Shown here piece after piece: positions 26,994 through 34,349 of a DNA stretch of 50,175 bases. The position numbers and the translations under genes were made by a program. Every line of letters starts with the position of its first letter. Position 1 is the first letter of the stretch. The stretch is taken from contig JAJPXL010000015.1 in assembly GCA_021205455.1 (NCBI GenBank), forward strand, positions 1 to 50,175, written 5' to 3'. This DNA comes from Clostridiales bacterium. GTDB taxonomy: Bacteria; Bacillota; Clostridia; Oscillospirales; Oscillospiraceae. Below the pieces are notes generated by a model. It saw only the letters and a program-made list of their open reading frames with translations, did not search any database and was not told the origin of the DNA.

Positions 26994-28385
26994 ATGAAAG
27001 GCGATTTTACCCAGGGGAAGATGTGGAGGAACATTCTGGCCCAGGCGGTGCCGCTGACGGTGGCCCAGCTGGTGCAGGTGCTTTACAACATTGTGGACCG
27101 CATTTACATTGGCCACCTGCCGGAGGGCGGCGAGCTGGCCCTCACTGGCATCGGCATTTCCGCCCCCATTGTCACGCTTATCAGCGCCTTCACCCTGCTG
27201 TTCGGCCAGGGTGGAGCGCCCCTCTGCTCCATTGCGGAGGGCGCCGGGAATCAGGCGCGGGCCCAGCGCATCTTCGGTAACACCCTGTCCCTGCTGCTGG
27301 GGACTTCGGCGGCGGTGCTGGCGGTCTGCTTCATCTTTGAGCGGCAGATTTTGTTCCTGTTTGGGGCCAGCGAGGAGACCTACGCCTACGCCCATCAGTA
27401 CTTCTCCGTCTACATCCTTGGGACGGTGTGCGTCATGTTCAGCACCGGCATGAACGGCTTCATCAACCTGCAGGGCTATCCCAGGGTGGGGATGCTGACT
27501 ACCGTACTAGGTGCGGTCATCAACCTGGTGCTGGACCCGGTGTTCATCTTCGCGCTGAACCTGGGCATTACCGGCGCGGCGGTGGCCACGGTGCTGGCCC
27601 AGACGGTGTCCGCCCTGTGGGTGCTGCAATTCTTCCTGAGCAAAAGATCCCGGCTCCGCATCCGCCGGGCCGACCTGGCGGTGCAGCCCAGGATGGCCCG
27701 GGAGATTACCGCCCTGGGCCTGACCGGTTTTATGATGTCCGCCACCAACTCCCTGGTGCAAATCGTTTGCAACCAAATGCTGGGCGCTTACGGCGGCGAC
27801 CTGTACATCAGCGTCATGACCGTCCTGAACTCCGTCCGGGAGCTGTTCACTCTGCCGGTGCAGGGGCTGACCTCCGGGGCGCAGCCGGTGCTGGGCTACA
27901 ACTACGGCGCAAAGGATTACCGCCGGGTGCGCCAGGGCATCGCCTTTATGGCGGCACTGGGCTTCGGCTACACGCTGGTGGCCTGGCTGGCAATTCTGCT
28001 GCTGCCCCATGCCTTTGTGGGGCTGTTCACCACGGACAGTGCCCTGCTGGACGCTGGGACGGAGGCGATTCGGATTTACTTCTTCGCCTTCGTGTTCATG
28101 TCGCTGCAATTTTCCGCCCAGTCTACCTTCGTGGCCTTGGGGAAGGCGCACTCCGCCGTGTTCTTCTCCATCTTCCGGAAGGTGATTTTGGTGGTGCCGC
28201 TGACGCTGCTCCTGCCCCGCTGGCTGGGGGTCTATGGGGTGTTTGTGGCGGAGCCGATTTCCAACGTCATCGGCGGGCTGGCCTCCTTTATCACCATGCT
28301 GGTCACAGTCTGGCGGCCGCTGGGCCGCGCGCCGATGCCTTCTCTTGCGGAGAATCAAAAATCTACCTTTGAGAACCGGCTGTGA
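26994..28385 (+). CDS. MATE family multidrug exporter
   Basis: 463 residues with about twelve membrane helices. Typical MATE/MepA features are MWRNILAQAVPLTVAQLVQVLYNIVDRIYIGHLP, NGFINLQGYPRVGM, VINLVLDPVFIFALNLGITGAAVATVLAQ, and GAQPVLGYNYGAKDYRRVRQGI in the second half. It exports cationic or organic compounds using a sodium or proton gradient; the substrate is unknown. The upstream XRE regulator may control it. The next gene has its own promoter. Confidence 0.93.
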   Translation: MKGDFTQGKMWRNILAQAVPLTVAQLVQVLYNIVDRIYIGHLPEGGELALTGIGISAPIVTLISAFTLLFGQGGAPLCSIAEGAGNQARAQRIFGNTLSLLLGTSAAVLAVCFIFERQILFLFGASEETYAYAHQYFSVYILGTVCVMFSTGMNGFINLQGYPRVGMLTTVLGAVINLVLDPVFIFALNLGITGAAVATVLAQTVSALWVLQFFLSKRSRLRIRRADLAVQPRMAREITALGLTGFMMSATNSLVQIVCNQMLGAYGGDLYISVMTVLNSVRELFTLPVQGLTSGAQPVLGYNYGAKDYRRVRQGIAFMAALGFGYTLVAWLAILLLPHAFVGLFTTDSALLDAGTEAIRIYFFAFVFMSLQFSAQSTFVALGKAHSAVFFSIFRKVILVVPLTLLLPRWLGVYGVFVAEPISNVIGGLASFITMLVTVWRPLGRAPMPSLAENQKSTFENRL

Positions 28386-28402
28386 ATTTTTTCAAAATTG
28401 TA

Positions 28403-28462
28403 CTTGCATTTTTAGCAGAAAAGAGCAGTTTAAACGAAGTTCGCAGAAATCAAAAATGCAAG
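28403..28462 (+). repeat. Inverted repeat upstream of the amt promoter
   Basis: CTTGCATTTTT near 28404 is repeated inverted as AAAAATGCAAG just before the -35 box, about 38 bases apart, and CTTGCA recurs inside the promoter spacer. It could be an operator or a weak 3' end for the MATE gene. Confidence 0.4.
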
Positions 28463-28463
28463 C

Positions 28464-28493
28464 TTGACAGGACGAGCTTGCAAGTAGTATACT
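28464..28493 (+). promoter_or_regulatory. Promoter of the ammonium transporter gene
   Basis: TTGACA (28464-28469), 18-base spacer, TATACT (28488-28493). The start codon is about 157 bases downstream, leaving room for the leader terminator. Confidence 0.7.
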
Positions 28494-28502
28494 GGCACCA
28501 TC

Positions 28503-28557
28503 AGAAAGACAAGGACGTCAGAAGCCTCTGAACCGTCCCTGTCTTTCTCTTTTTTTG
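28503..28557 (+). terminator. Intrinsic terminator in the amt leader (attenuator)
   Basis: A 15-bp near-perfect stem (28503-28517 with 28534-28548) with an inner TCAG/CTGA hairpin and a T-run (28548-28557). It stands between promoter and gene, so transcription must read through it. A small TGCGG/CCGCA hairpin follows. Confidence 0.75.
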
Positions 28558-28649
28558 CGGGTTTCCGCAAGGTTTGGCAGCCACATTGTTCCAGATACTG
28601 CGGGGCAGTGTGTGCGAGGAATACGCTTTTTCATGAAAGGGAGAGTTAT

Positions 28650-30365
28650 ATGGATGCAGTATTTAACGTATGGTACCTGATTGGCGCCGCACTGGTGTTC
28701 TGGATGCAGGCCGGCTTCGCCATGGTGGAGGCAGGCTTCACCCGGGCCAAGAACTCCGGCAACATCATCATGAAGAACCTGATGGACTTCTGCATTGGTA
28801 CCGTCGTGTTCATTCTGATCGGGTTCAGCCTGCTGCTGGGCGAGGATGTGGCCGGCCTGATCGGCAAGCCCGGCTTTGACATTTTCACCGCTTACGAGAA
28901 CTTCAACTTCTCGGACTTCGTCTTTAACCTGGTGTTCTGCGCCACCACCGCCACCATCGTGTCCGGCGCTATGGCGGAGCGTACCAAGTTCCTGTCCTAT
29001 TGCATTTACTCCGCGGTCATCTCCGCGCTGATTTACCCCATCGAGGCCCACTGGATCTGGGGCGGCGGCTGGCTGGCCCAGCTGGGCTTCCATGACTTCG
29101 CCGGTTCCTGCGCCATCCACATGGTAGGCGGCATCTCCGCCCTCATCGGCGCAAAGATGCTCGGGCCTCGTATCGGCAAGTTCACCAAGCAGAAGGACGG
29201 CTCCATCAAGGTGGGCAGCTTCCCCGGACATAACCTGCCCCTGGGCGCGTTGGGCGTATTCATCCTGTGGCTGGGCTGGTACGGCTTCAACGGCGCTGCC
29301 GCCACCACGGTGGAGCAGCTGGGCTCCATCTTCCTGACCACCACCGTCGCCCCCGCTGTGGCAACGGTCACCTGTATGATTTTCACCTGGCTCAAGTACG
29401 GCAAGCCGGATGTCTCCATGTGCCTGAACGCCTCTCTGGCCGGCCTGGTGGGCATCACCGCCCCCTGCGATGTCACCGACTGCCTGGGCGCGGCCATCAT
29501 CGGCATCGTGTCCGGCCTGCTGGTGTGCTTCGGCGTGTGGCTGCTGGACTACAAGCTCCGCATTGACGACCCCGTGGGCGCTGTGGCGGTTCACTGCCTG
29601 AACGGCATCTGGGGCACCATCGCGGTGGGCCTGTTCGCCACCACCTCCGCCCCGGGCAATGACACCTTGGTGGGCCTGTTCTATGGCGGCGGCTTCGGCC
29701 TGTTGGGCATCCAGCTGCTGGGCGTGCTTTCCGTGGCGGCCTGGACGGCGGCGGCCATCACCCTGACCTTCTTCATCATCAACAAGACTGTGGGCCTCCG
29801 CGTCTCCGCAGAGGAGGAAGTCCAGGGCCTGGACCCCACCGAGCACGGCCTGACCAGCGCCTATGCGGACTTCGCCCCCATGCCCCACTATTCCGGCAGC
29901 GGGCTGCCCGTCACAGTCACCGGCGATGTGCCTGTAGAGGCCGCCGTACCTGTGGAGGTCAAGAGCACCATGCCTGTGTCGGAGGAAGCGGCTCCGGCAG
30001 GCGAGAAGATCACCAAGCTGGAAATCGTGGTCAAGCAGGAGCGGTTCCCCGCCCTGAAGGACGCCCTGATGGAGGCGGGCGTCACCGGCATGACGGTCAC
30101 CAACGTCCTGGGCTGCGGCGTCCAGAAGGGCCGCCCCGAGTACTACCGCGGCGTTGTGCATGAAGCGACCCTGCTGCCTCGTATGCAGGTGGAGGTGGTG
30201 GTCAGCACCATTCCGGTGGAGACCATTATCGACACCGCCAAGAAGGTGCTGTACACCGGCCACTACGGCGACGGCAAGATCTTCGTCTACAACGTGGAGA
30301 ACGTGGTCAAGATTCGTACCGGCGAGGAAGGCGTCAGCGCCTTGCAGGACGAAGAGCAGTATTGA
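28650..30365 (+). CDS. amt: Ammonium transporter with a fused C-terminal PII (GlnK-type) domain
   Basis: 571 residues from the ATG at 28650 (GGGAGAG upstream). Residues 1-410 are an Amt/MEP ammonium channel with eleven helices (FWMQAGFAMVEAGFTRAKN; the pore His in CAIHMVGG and in VAVHCLNGIWG). After a Pro/Val-rich linker, residues about 452-565 form a complete PII protein: KITKLEIVVKQERFPALKDAL, a T-loop with GRPEYYRG, and GDGKIFVYNVENVVKIRTGE. Normally GlnK is separate and blocks the channel when nitrogen is plentiful; here gate and channel are one chain. No separate glnK follows. Confidence 0.95.
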   Translation: MDAVFNVWYLIGAALVFWMQAGFAMVEAGFTRAKNSGNIIMKNLMDFCIGTVVFILIGFSLLLGEDVAGLIGKPGFDIFTAYENFNFSDFVFNLVFCATTATIVSGAMAERTKFLSYCIYSAVISALIYPIEAHWIWGGGWLAQLGFHDFAGSCAIHMVGGISALIGAKMLGPRIGKFTKQKDGSIKVGSFPGHNLPLGALGVFILWLGWYGFNGAAATTVEQLGSIFLTTTVAPAVATVTCMIFTWLKYGKPDVSMCLNASLAGLVGITAPCDVTDCLGAAIIGIVSGLLVCFGVWLLDYKLRIDDPVGAVAVHCLNGIWGTIAVGLFATTSAPGNDTLVGLFYGGGFGLLGIQLLGVLSVAAWTAAAITLTFFIINKTVGLRVSAEEEVQGLDPTEHGLTSAYADFAPMPHYSGSGLPVTVTGDVPVEAAVPVEVKSTMPVSEEAAPAGEKITKLEIVVKQERFPALKDALMEAGVTGMTVTNVLGCGVQKGRPEYYRGVVHEATLLPRMQVEVVVSTIPVETIIDTAKKVLYTGHYGDGKIFVYNVENVVKIRTGEEGVSALQDEEQY

Positions 30366-30416
30366 TTCCCTCCGCTGCCCCTGGCAGCCCGCAGCATAAC
30401 CCCTCAGCAAAAGAAT

Positions 30417-30450
30417 ACCAGACGAACGGGAGACCGTTCGTCTGGTTTCT
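30417..30450 (+). terminator. Intrinsic terminator after amt
   Basis: A 12-13-bp perfect stem (30417-30429 with 30434-30446) around a short loop, followed by TTCTTTG. Confidence 0.8.
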
Positions 30451-30475
30451 TTGCGTTTCCGGGAACGGGTAACGC

Positions 30476-30559
30476 ATGAAATGCTTTCCAGGCATTGGTA
30501 TCCAATAGAAATCAGGTATTTGATATTGAAGGGCTGTGGAACTATAATAGAAGCAGGAA
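30476..30559 (+). repeat. Promoter-module direct repeat, copy A (before lysR)
   Basis: About 84 bases nearly identical to 31536-31618. Both contain, in order, a short frame MKCFPGI..Q plus stop, the box ATCA-N6-TGAT (LysR type), TTGATA-17-TATAAT (here 30520-30525 and 30543-30548) and AGAAGCAGGAA. It drives the LysR gene. Confidence 0.8.
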
Positions 30560-30677
30560 AGAAAACGCGACAAACAGGGTAACACAGGCGGCGGACGCAA
30601 CCCTGAGCCGGAGGAATCAAGCCGGTAATAGAAGCTACATCATGCGTCCACAGCTTGTCAGAACAAGGAGGTATCCT

Positions 30678-31568
30678 ATGGAGATTCGCGTCCTTCGTTA
30701 TTTTCTCACAGTCGCCCGGGAAGGCGGCATCAGCCGGGCATCGGAACGCTTGCATATCACGCAGCCAACATTAAGCAGGCAGCTTGCGGCGCTGGAGGAT
30801 GAGGTTGGCGTTAAGCTGTTTGAGCGGGGTGCCAGGAAAATCACCCTGACGGAGGAAGGGATGCTGCTCCGCCGCAGGGCAGAGGAAATTCTTTCCCTCG
30901 TGGACAGGACGCAGAAAGAGCTGGTAAGCCAGGAGAACCTGATTGAGGGAAAGATTGTTATCGGCTGCGGAGAACTGTCGGCGGTAAGCCTTTTGCCTGA
31001 TATGATTGCCGCATTCCACGAGACGTATCCCCTGGTCACCTATGATATTTTTACGGCAAATGCGGATGTCGTGAAAGACCAGATGGAAAAGGGCATTGTT
31101 GATATCGGCGTTCTGCTGGAACCCATCGATATTGAGCGGTTTGATTTCCTGCGTCTGGAGCATCGGGAGCGCTGGGTGGCTCTGATGAAACCAGACGACC
31201 CCCTTGCCGCCAAAGCGGCGGTTTCCCCCGAAGACTTTAAGGGAAAACCGCTGATTCTGCCGGCGCGTGCCACTGTCCGCAACGAGGTATCCAACTGGTT
31301 TGGGAGCGCCTTTTCAGAGGCGCAGGTGCTGTTCACCAGCAATTTGGCGACAAACGGCGCGCTGATGGTGCAGGCTGGGCTTGGATATTCCATTCTCACA
31401 GAAGGGGCGATGCTGTTCTGGGATGAGAAGAAAATCGTGAGCCGTCCGCTTTGCCCGGAAATCTACTCGGACAGTGTATTCGCCTGGAAGCGGAGCCAGC
31501 CACTATCTGCGGCAGTGGAGCGGTTTGTGGAGCAGATGAAATGCTTTCCAGGCATAGCTGTCCAATGA
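30678..31568 (+). CDS. LysR-family transcriptional regulator
   Basis: 296 residues from the ATG at 30678, which has AAGGAGG; an upstream in-frame ATG is not needed. The helix-turn-helix (1-65) reads MEIRVLRYFLTVAREGGISRASERLHITQPTLSRQLAALEDEVGVKLFERG. The rest is the two-lobed ligand-binding domain. The last residues, MKCFPGIAVQ, are encoded by the duplicated promoter module. It likely regulates itself and the flavodoxin operon downstream, since both promoters carry the same ATCA-N6-TGAT box. Confidence 0.93.
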   Translation: MEIRVLRYFLTVAREGGISRASERLHITQPTLSRQLAALEDEVGVKLFERGARKITLTEEGMLLRRRAEEILSLVDRTQKELVSQENLIEGKIVIGCGELSAVSLLPDMIAAFHETYPLVTYDIFTANADVVKDQMEKGIVDIGVLLEPIDIERFDFLRLEHRERWVALMKPDDPLAAKAAVSPEDFKGKPLILPARATVRNEVSNWFGSAFSEAQVLFTSNLATNGALMVQAGLGYSILTEGAMLFWDEKKIVSRPLCPEIYSDSVFAWKRSQPLSAAVERFVEQMKCFPGIAVQ

Positions 31569-31618
31569 AATCAGGCATTTGATATTGAGGGGCTGGGGGA
31601 TTATAATAGAAGCAGGAA
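31536..31618 (+). repeat. Promoter-module direct repeat, copy B (end of lysR, before the flavodoxin operon)
   Basis: Second copy of the module at 30476-30559. TTGATA (31579-31584), 17-base spacer, TATAAT (31602-31607), with ATCA-N6-TGAT overlapping the -35 region. It drives the small protein, flavodoxin and following genes. Confidence 0.8.
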
Positions 31619-31668
31619 CGCCCGGAAGGCGGGCCGTTCCAAAATTGCATCTGACAGGAGGGATGTCC

Positions 31669-31860
31669 ATGACGATCACGGAGATTGAAACGATGCTGGA
31701 ATCCGAGGGGAAGACCCCGGAGGAAAAGCTGCACCTTTTGCAGCGGGTTCGGGCAACGCTGATGGAGGAGCTGCACGGCCAGCAGCAGCTGGTGGACCAG
31801 GTGGACTACCTGATTTATACGCTGCAACCGACGAAGAAAATAAGGAGGACCTTGATATGA
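31669..31860 (+). CDS. Small helical protein resembling the tail of a MerR regulator
   Basis: 63 residues from the ATG at 31669 (AGGAGG at 31657). The chain ITEIETMLESEGKTPEEKLHLLQRVRATLMEELHGQQQLVDQVDYLIYTL looks like the C-terminal dimerisation coil of MerR-family regulators, where a similar helix runs antiparallel against its partner. No DNA-binding half is present. It overlaps the flavodoxin start by four bases, so it is made together with it. It could be a decayed MerR or a free-standing partner that forms mixed dimers. Function unknown. Confidence 0.6.
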   Translation: MTITEIETMLESEGKTPEEKLHLLQRVRATLMEELHGQQQLVDQVDYLIYTLQPTKKIRRTLI

Positions 31861-32336
31861 CAGGCAAACCGTTAGTAGCATACTTTTCCGCCAGCGGCGT
31901 GACCGCAGGCGTGGCAAACAGACTGGCCCAGGCGGCGGACGCGGACCTGTACGAAATCAGGCCGGAGGCGCCCTACACGAGCGCCGACCTGGACTGGAGA
32001 AATCCGCGCTCCCGCAGCTCGGTCGAGATGAACGACCTGTCCAGCCGCCCGGCGCTGGCCGACCAGGACGCCAATATCGCCGAGTATGACACCATCTTTC
32101 TGGGCTTTCCCATCTGGTGGGGCGTCGCACCCACCATCATCAACACGTTCCTGGAGCGCTATGACTTCTCCGGAAAGAAAATCGTCCTCTTCGCCACCTC
32201 CGGCGGCAGCGGCTTTGGCCGGACGGCGGAGGTGCTGAAAGCGTCCGTCTCGCCGGATACGGTCATCGTCACCGGCAGGCTGCTGCCCGGCAATGCATCC
32301 GAGGCGAGCCTGAAGCAGTGGGTTCAGACGCTGTAA
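31857..32336 (+). CDS. Flavodoxin
   Basis: 159 residues. The FMN-phosphate loop reads AYFSASGVTAGVANRLAQA, and the flavin-stacking loop FLGFPIWWGVAPTIINTFLE carries two Trp. The C-terminal part LFATSGGSGFGRTAEVLK completes the Flavodoxin_4-type fold. It is a small one-electron carrier in the cytoplasm, probably partner of the redox or detoxification enzymes in this operon. Expression is expected from copy B of the LysR promoter module. Confidence 0.93.
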   Translation: MTGKPLVAYFSASGVTAGVANRLAQAADADLYEIRPEAPYTSADLDWRNPRSRSSVEMNDLSSRPALADQDANIAEYDTIFLGFPIWWGVAPTIINTFLERYDFSGKKIVLFATSGGSGFGRTAEVLKASVSPDTVIVTGRLLPGNASEASLKQWVQTL

Positions 32337-32374
32337 CGGGCGTGCTTTGGAACAGTTCAGAACGGAGGTTTACC

Positions 32375-33130
32375 ATGGAAAAAATCACACAGACCGCAGG
32401 GCGCAGCACCCTGGGCGACTTTGCGCCTGACTTCGCCCACTTCAATGATGACGTGCTGTTCGGCGAGAACTGGAACAACCGCGACATTGACCACAAGACC
32501 CGCTGCATCATCACCGTGGTGGCGCTGATGTCCTCCGGCATCACCGACTCCTCGCTGAAGTATCACCTGGAGAACGCGAAGCGGGCCGGGGTGACGAAGC
32601 GGGAAATCGCGGCCATCATCACCCACGCCGCCTTCTATGTGGGCTGGCCCAAGGCCTGGGCGGTGTTCTACCTGGCGAAGGAGGTGTGGGCGGAGGAGGC
32701 CCGGCCCGCCAGCGCGAAGGAGGCCCACGCCGCCGAGATGGTCTTCCCCATCGGCGCACCCAACGACGCCTTCGCGCAGTATTTTATCGGGCAGAGCTAC
32801 CTGGCCCCCGTGTCCACGGAACAGGTCGGGATTTGCAACGTGACCTTTGAGCCGGGCTGCCGCAACAACTGGCACGTCCACCACGCCGACCGGGGCGGCG
32901 GTCAGATTTTGATTTGCGTGGCCGGACGGGGCTACTACCAGGAGTGGGGCAAGGACGCCGTGGAGATGAAGCCCGGCGACTGCATCAATATCCCCGCCGG
33001 CGTGAAGCACTGGCACGGCGCCGCGCCGGACAGCTGGTTCTCCCACCTGGCGGTGGAGGTACCGGGAGCGCACACCTCCAACGAGTGGCTGGAGCCGGTG
33101 GACGACAGCCAGTACGGCAGTTTGCACTGA
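32375..33130 (+). CDS. Carboxymuconolactone decarboxylase-cupin fusion protein
   Basis: 251 residues from the ATG at 32375 (GGAGG upstream). Residues about 10-110 are an AhpD-like CMD domain (DHKTRCIITVVALMSSGITDSSLKYHLENAKRAGVTKREIAAIITHAAFYVGW). The peroxidatic Cys pair CxxC of AhpD is not present, so an alkyl hydroperoxidase function is unlikely. Residues about 140-250 form a cupin with metal-binding His (NNWHVHHADRGGGQ, PAGVKHWHG). It lies between the flavodoxin and hydrolase genes. Confidence 0.92.
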   Translation: MEKITQTAGRSTLGDFAPDFAHFNDDVLFGENWNNRDIDHKTRCIITVVALMSSGITDSSLKYHLENAKRAGVTKREIAAIITHAAFYVGWPKAWAVFYLAKEVWAEEARPASAKEAHAAEMVFPIGAPNDAFAQYFIGQSYLAPVSTEQVGICNVTFEPGCRNNWHVHHADRGGGQILICVAGRGYYQEWGKDAVEMKPGDCINIPAGVKHWHGAAPDSWFSHLAVEVPGAHTSNEWLEPVDDSQYGSLH

Positions 33131-33153
33131 GAACAGAAAGCGAGGTTATCCCT

Positions 33154-34128
33154 ATGGAAGAAAAGCTGAATCTGACAACGGAATGGGACAAGGTGTTCCC
33201 AAAGAGCGACAAGGTAAACCACCGAAAGGTGACCTTCCACAACCGCTACGGCATCACCCTGGCCGCCGACCTCTATGAGCCGAAGGGCGCAGAAGGGCGG
33301 CTCCCCGCCATCGCCGTCTGCGGCCCCTTCGGCGCGGTGAAGGAGCAGTCCTCCGGCCTGTACGCCCAGACCATGGCGGAGCGGGGCTTCCTGACCGTCG
33401 CCTTTGACCCCTCCTATACCGGCGAGAGCGGCGGCACGCCCCGCTATGTGGCCTCCCCGGACATCAACACCGAGGACTTCATGGCGGCGGTGGACTTCCT
33501 CTCTGTCCAGGACAACGTGGACCCGGAGCGAATCGCCATCATCGGCATCTGCGGCTGGGGCGGCATGGCCCTGAACGCGGCGGCGCTGGACACCCGCATC
33601 AAGGTGACCGTGGCCTCCACCATGTACGACATGGCCCGCGTCAACGCCAACGGCTACTTTGACAGCGAGGACAGCGAGGAGGCCCGCTGCGAAAAGCGCA
33701 AGGCCCTCTGCGCCCAGCGTATCGCCGACTACAGGAGCGGCACCTATGCCCTGGGCGGCGGCGTGGTGGACCCCCTGCCGGAGGACGCCCCCTTCTTCGT
33801 GAAGGACTATTACGACTACTACAAGACCCCGCGGGGCTATCACCCCCGCAGCCTGAACTCCAACGGGGGTTGGAACGTGACGGGCTGCCAGTCCTTCCTG
33901 AATATGCCCATCCTGCAATACAGCCAGGAGATCCGCTCCGCCGTCCTCGTGATTCACGGAGACAAGGCCCACTCCTGCTATTTCAGCCGTGACGCTTTTG
34001 CCAAGCTGACCGGCAGCAACAAGGAGCTGCTCCTCATCCCCGGCGCGGTGCATACCGACCTGTATGACAGGATGGATGTGATCCCGTTCGACAAAATCGA
34101 AGCCTTTATGAAGGAAAACATGAGGTAA
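33154..34128 (+). CDS. Alpha/beta hydrolase with a cysteine nucleophile motif (dienelactone-hydrolase-like)
   Basis: 324 residues from the ATG at 33154. Alpha/beta hydrolase fold: AIAVCGPFGAVKEQSSGLYAQTMAERGFLTVAFD, the nucleophile elbow GICGWGG, in which Cys replaces the usual Ser, VIHGDKAHSCYF near the acid position, and VHTDLYD with the probable catalytic His. Cys nucleophiles occur in dienelactone hydrolases. It is the last gene of the LysR cluster, closed by the terminator at 34155. The natural substrate is unknown. Confidence 0.88.
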   Translation: MEEKLNLTTEWDKVFPKSDKVNHRKVTFHNRYGITLAADLYEPKGAEGRLPAIAVCGPFGAVKEQSSGLYAQTMAERGFLTVAFDPSYTGESGGTPRYVASPDINTEDFMAAVDFLSVQDNVDPERIAIIGICGWGGMALNAAALDTRIKVTVASTMYDMARVNANGYFDSEDSEEARCEKRKALCAQRIADYRSGTYALGGGVVDPLPEDAPFFVKDYYDYYKTPRGYHPRSLNSNGGWNVTGCQSFLNMPILQYSQEIRSAVLVIHGDKAHSCYFSRDAFAKLTGSNKELLLIPGAVHTDLYDRMDVIPFDKIEAFMKENMR

Positions 34129-34154
34129 GGGCCGCCTCAGCCGCCCTCCGCATA

Positions 34155-34186
34155 CCGCCCGACCGCCTGCGGCCGGGCGGTTTTTT
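34155..34186 (+). terminator. Intrinsic terminator after the LysR cluster
   Basis: Stem CCGCCCG (34155-34161) / CGGGCGG (34174-34180) with inner pairing and a run of six T. Confidence 0.9.
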
Positions 34187-34261
34187 GCGCCCTGCGCCAG
34201 CCGCCGCCGAAAAAAAGTCGCTCCATCGGCGAAAAAAAGGAAAATGTTAAAGTTTAGAACG

Positions 34262-34290
34262 ATGACAGCGTTGGAAATATCCATTATACT
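34262..34290 (+). promoter_or_regulatory. Promoter of the Sel1-repeat operon
   Basis: ATGACA (34262-34267), 17-base spacer, TATACT (34285-34290), 60 bases before the first gene. The stretch 34190-34260 contains two copies of a CGGCGAAAAAAAG-like sequence. Confidence 0.55.
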
Positions 34291-34349
34291 AAGTTTCGTA
34301 TAGGCACAGCAAACCGAACCCCAATACAAGAGAGAAAGGAAAGGCGTAT

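Noticed and set aside
28503-28557. ANTAR-type antiterminator site in the amt leader
   Set aside because: The inner loop AAGCCT lacks the G at position 4 expected for ANTAR targets and only one hairpin precedes the T-run. Kept as a generic attenuator instead.
28518-30755. 745-codon minus-strand frame opposite the Amt-PII gene
   Set aside because: Shadow frame without family motifs; the plus strand encodes a complete Amt-PII protein.
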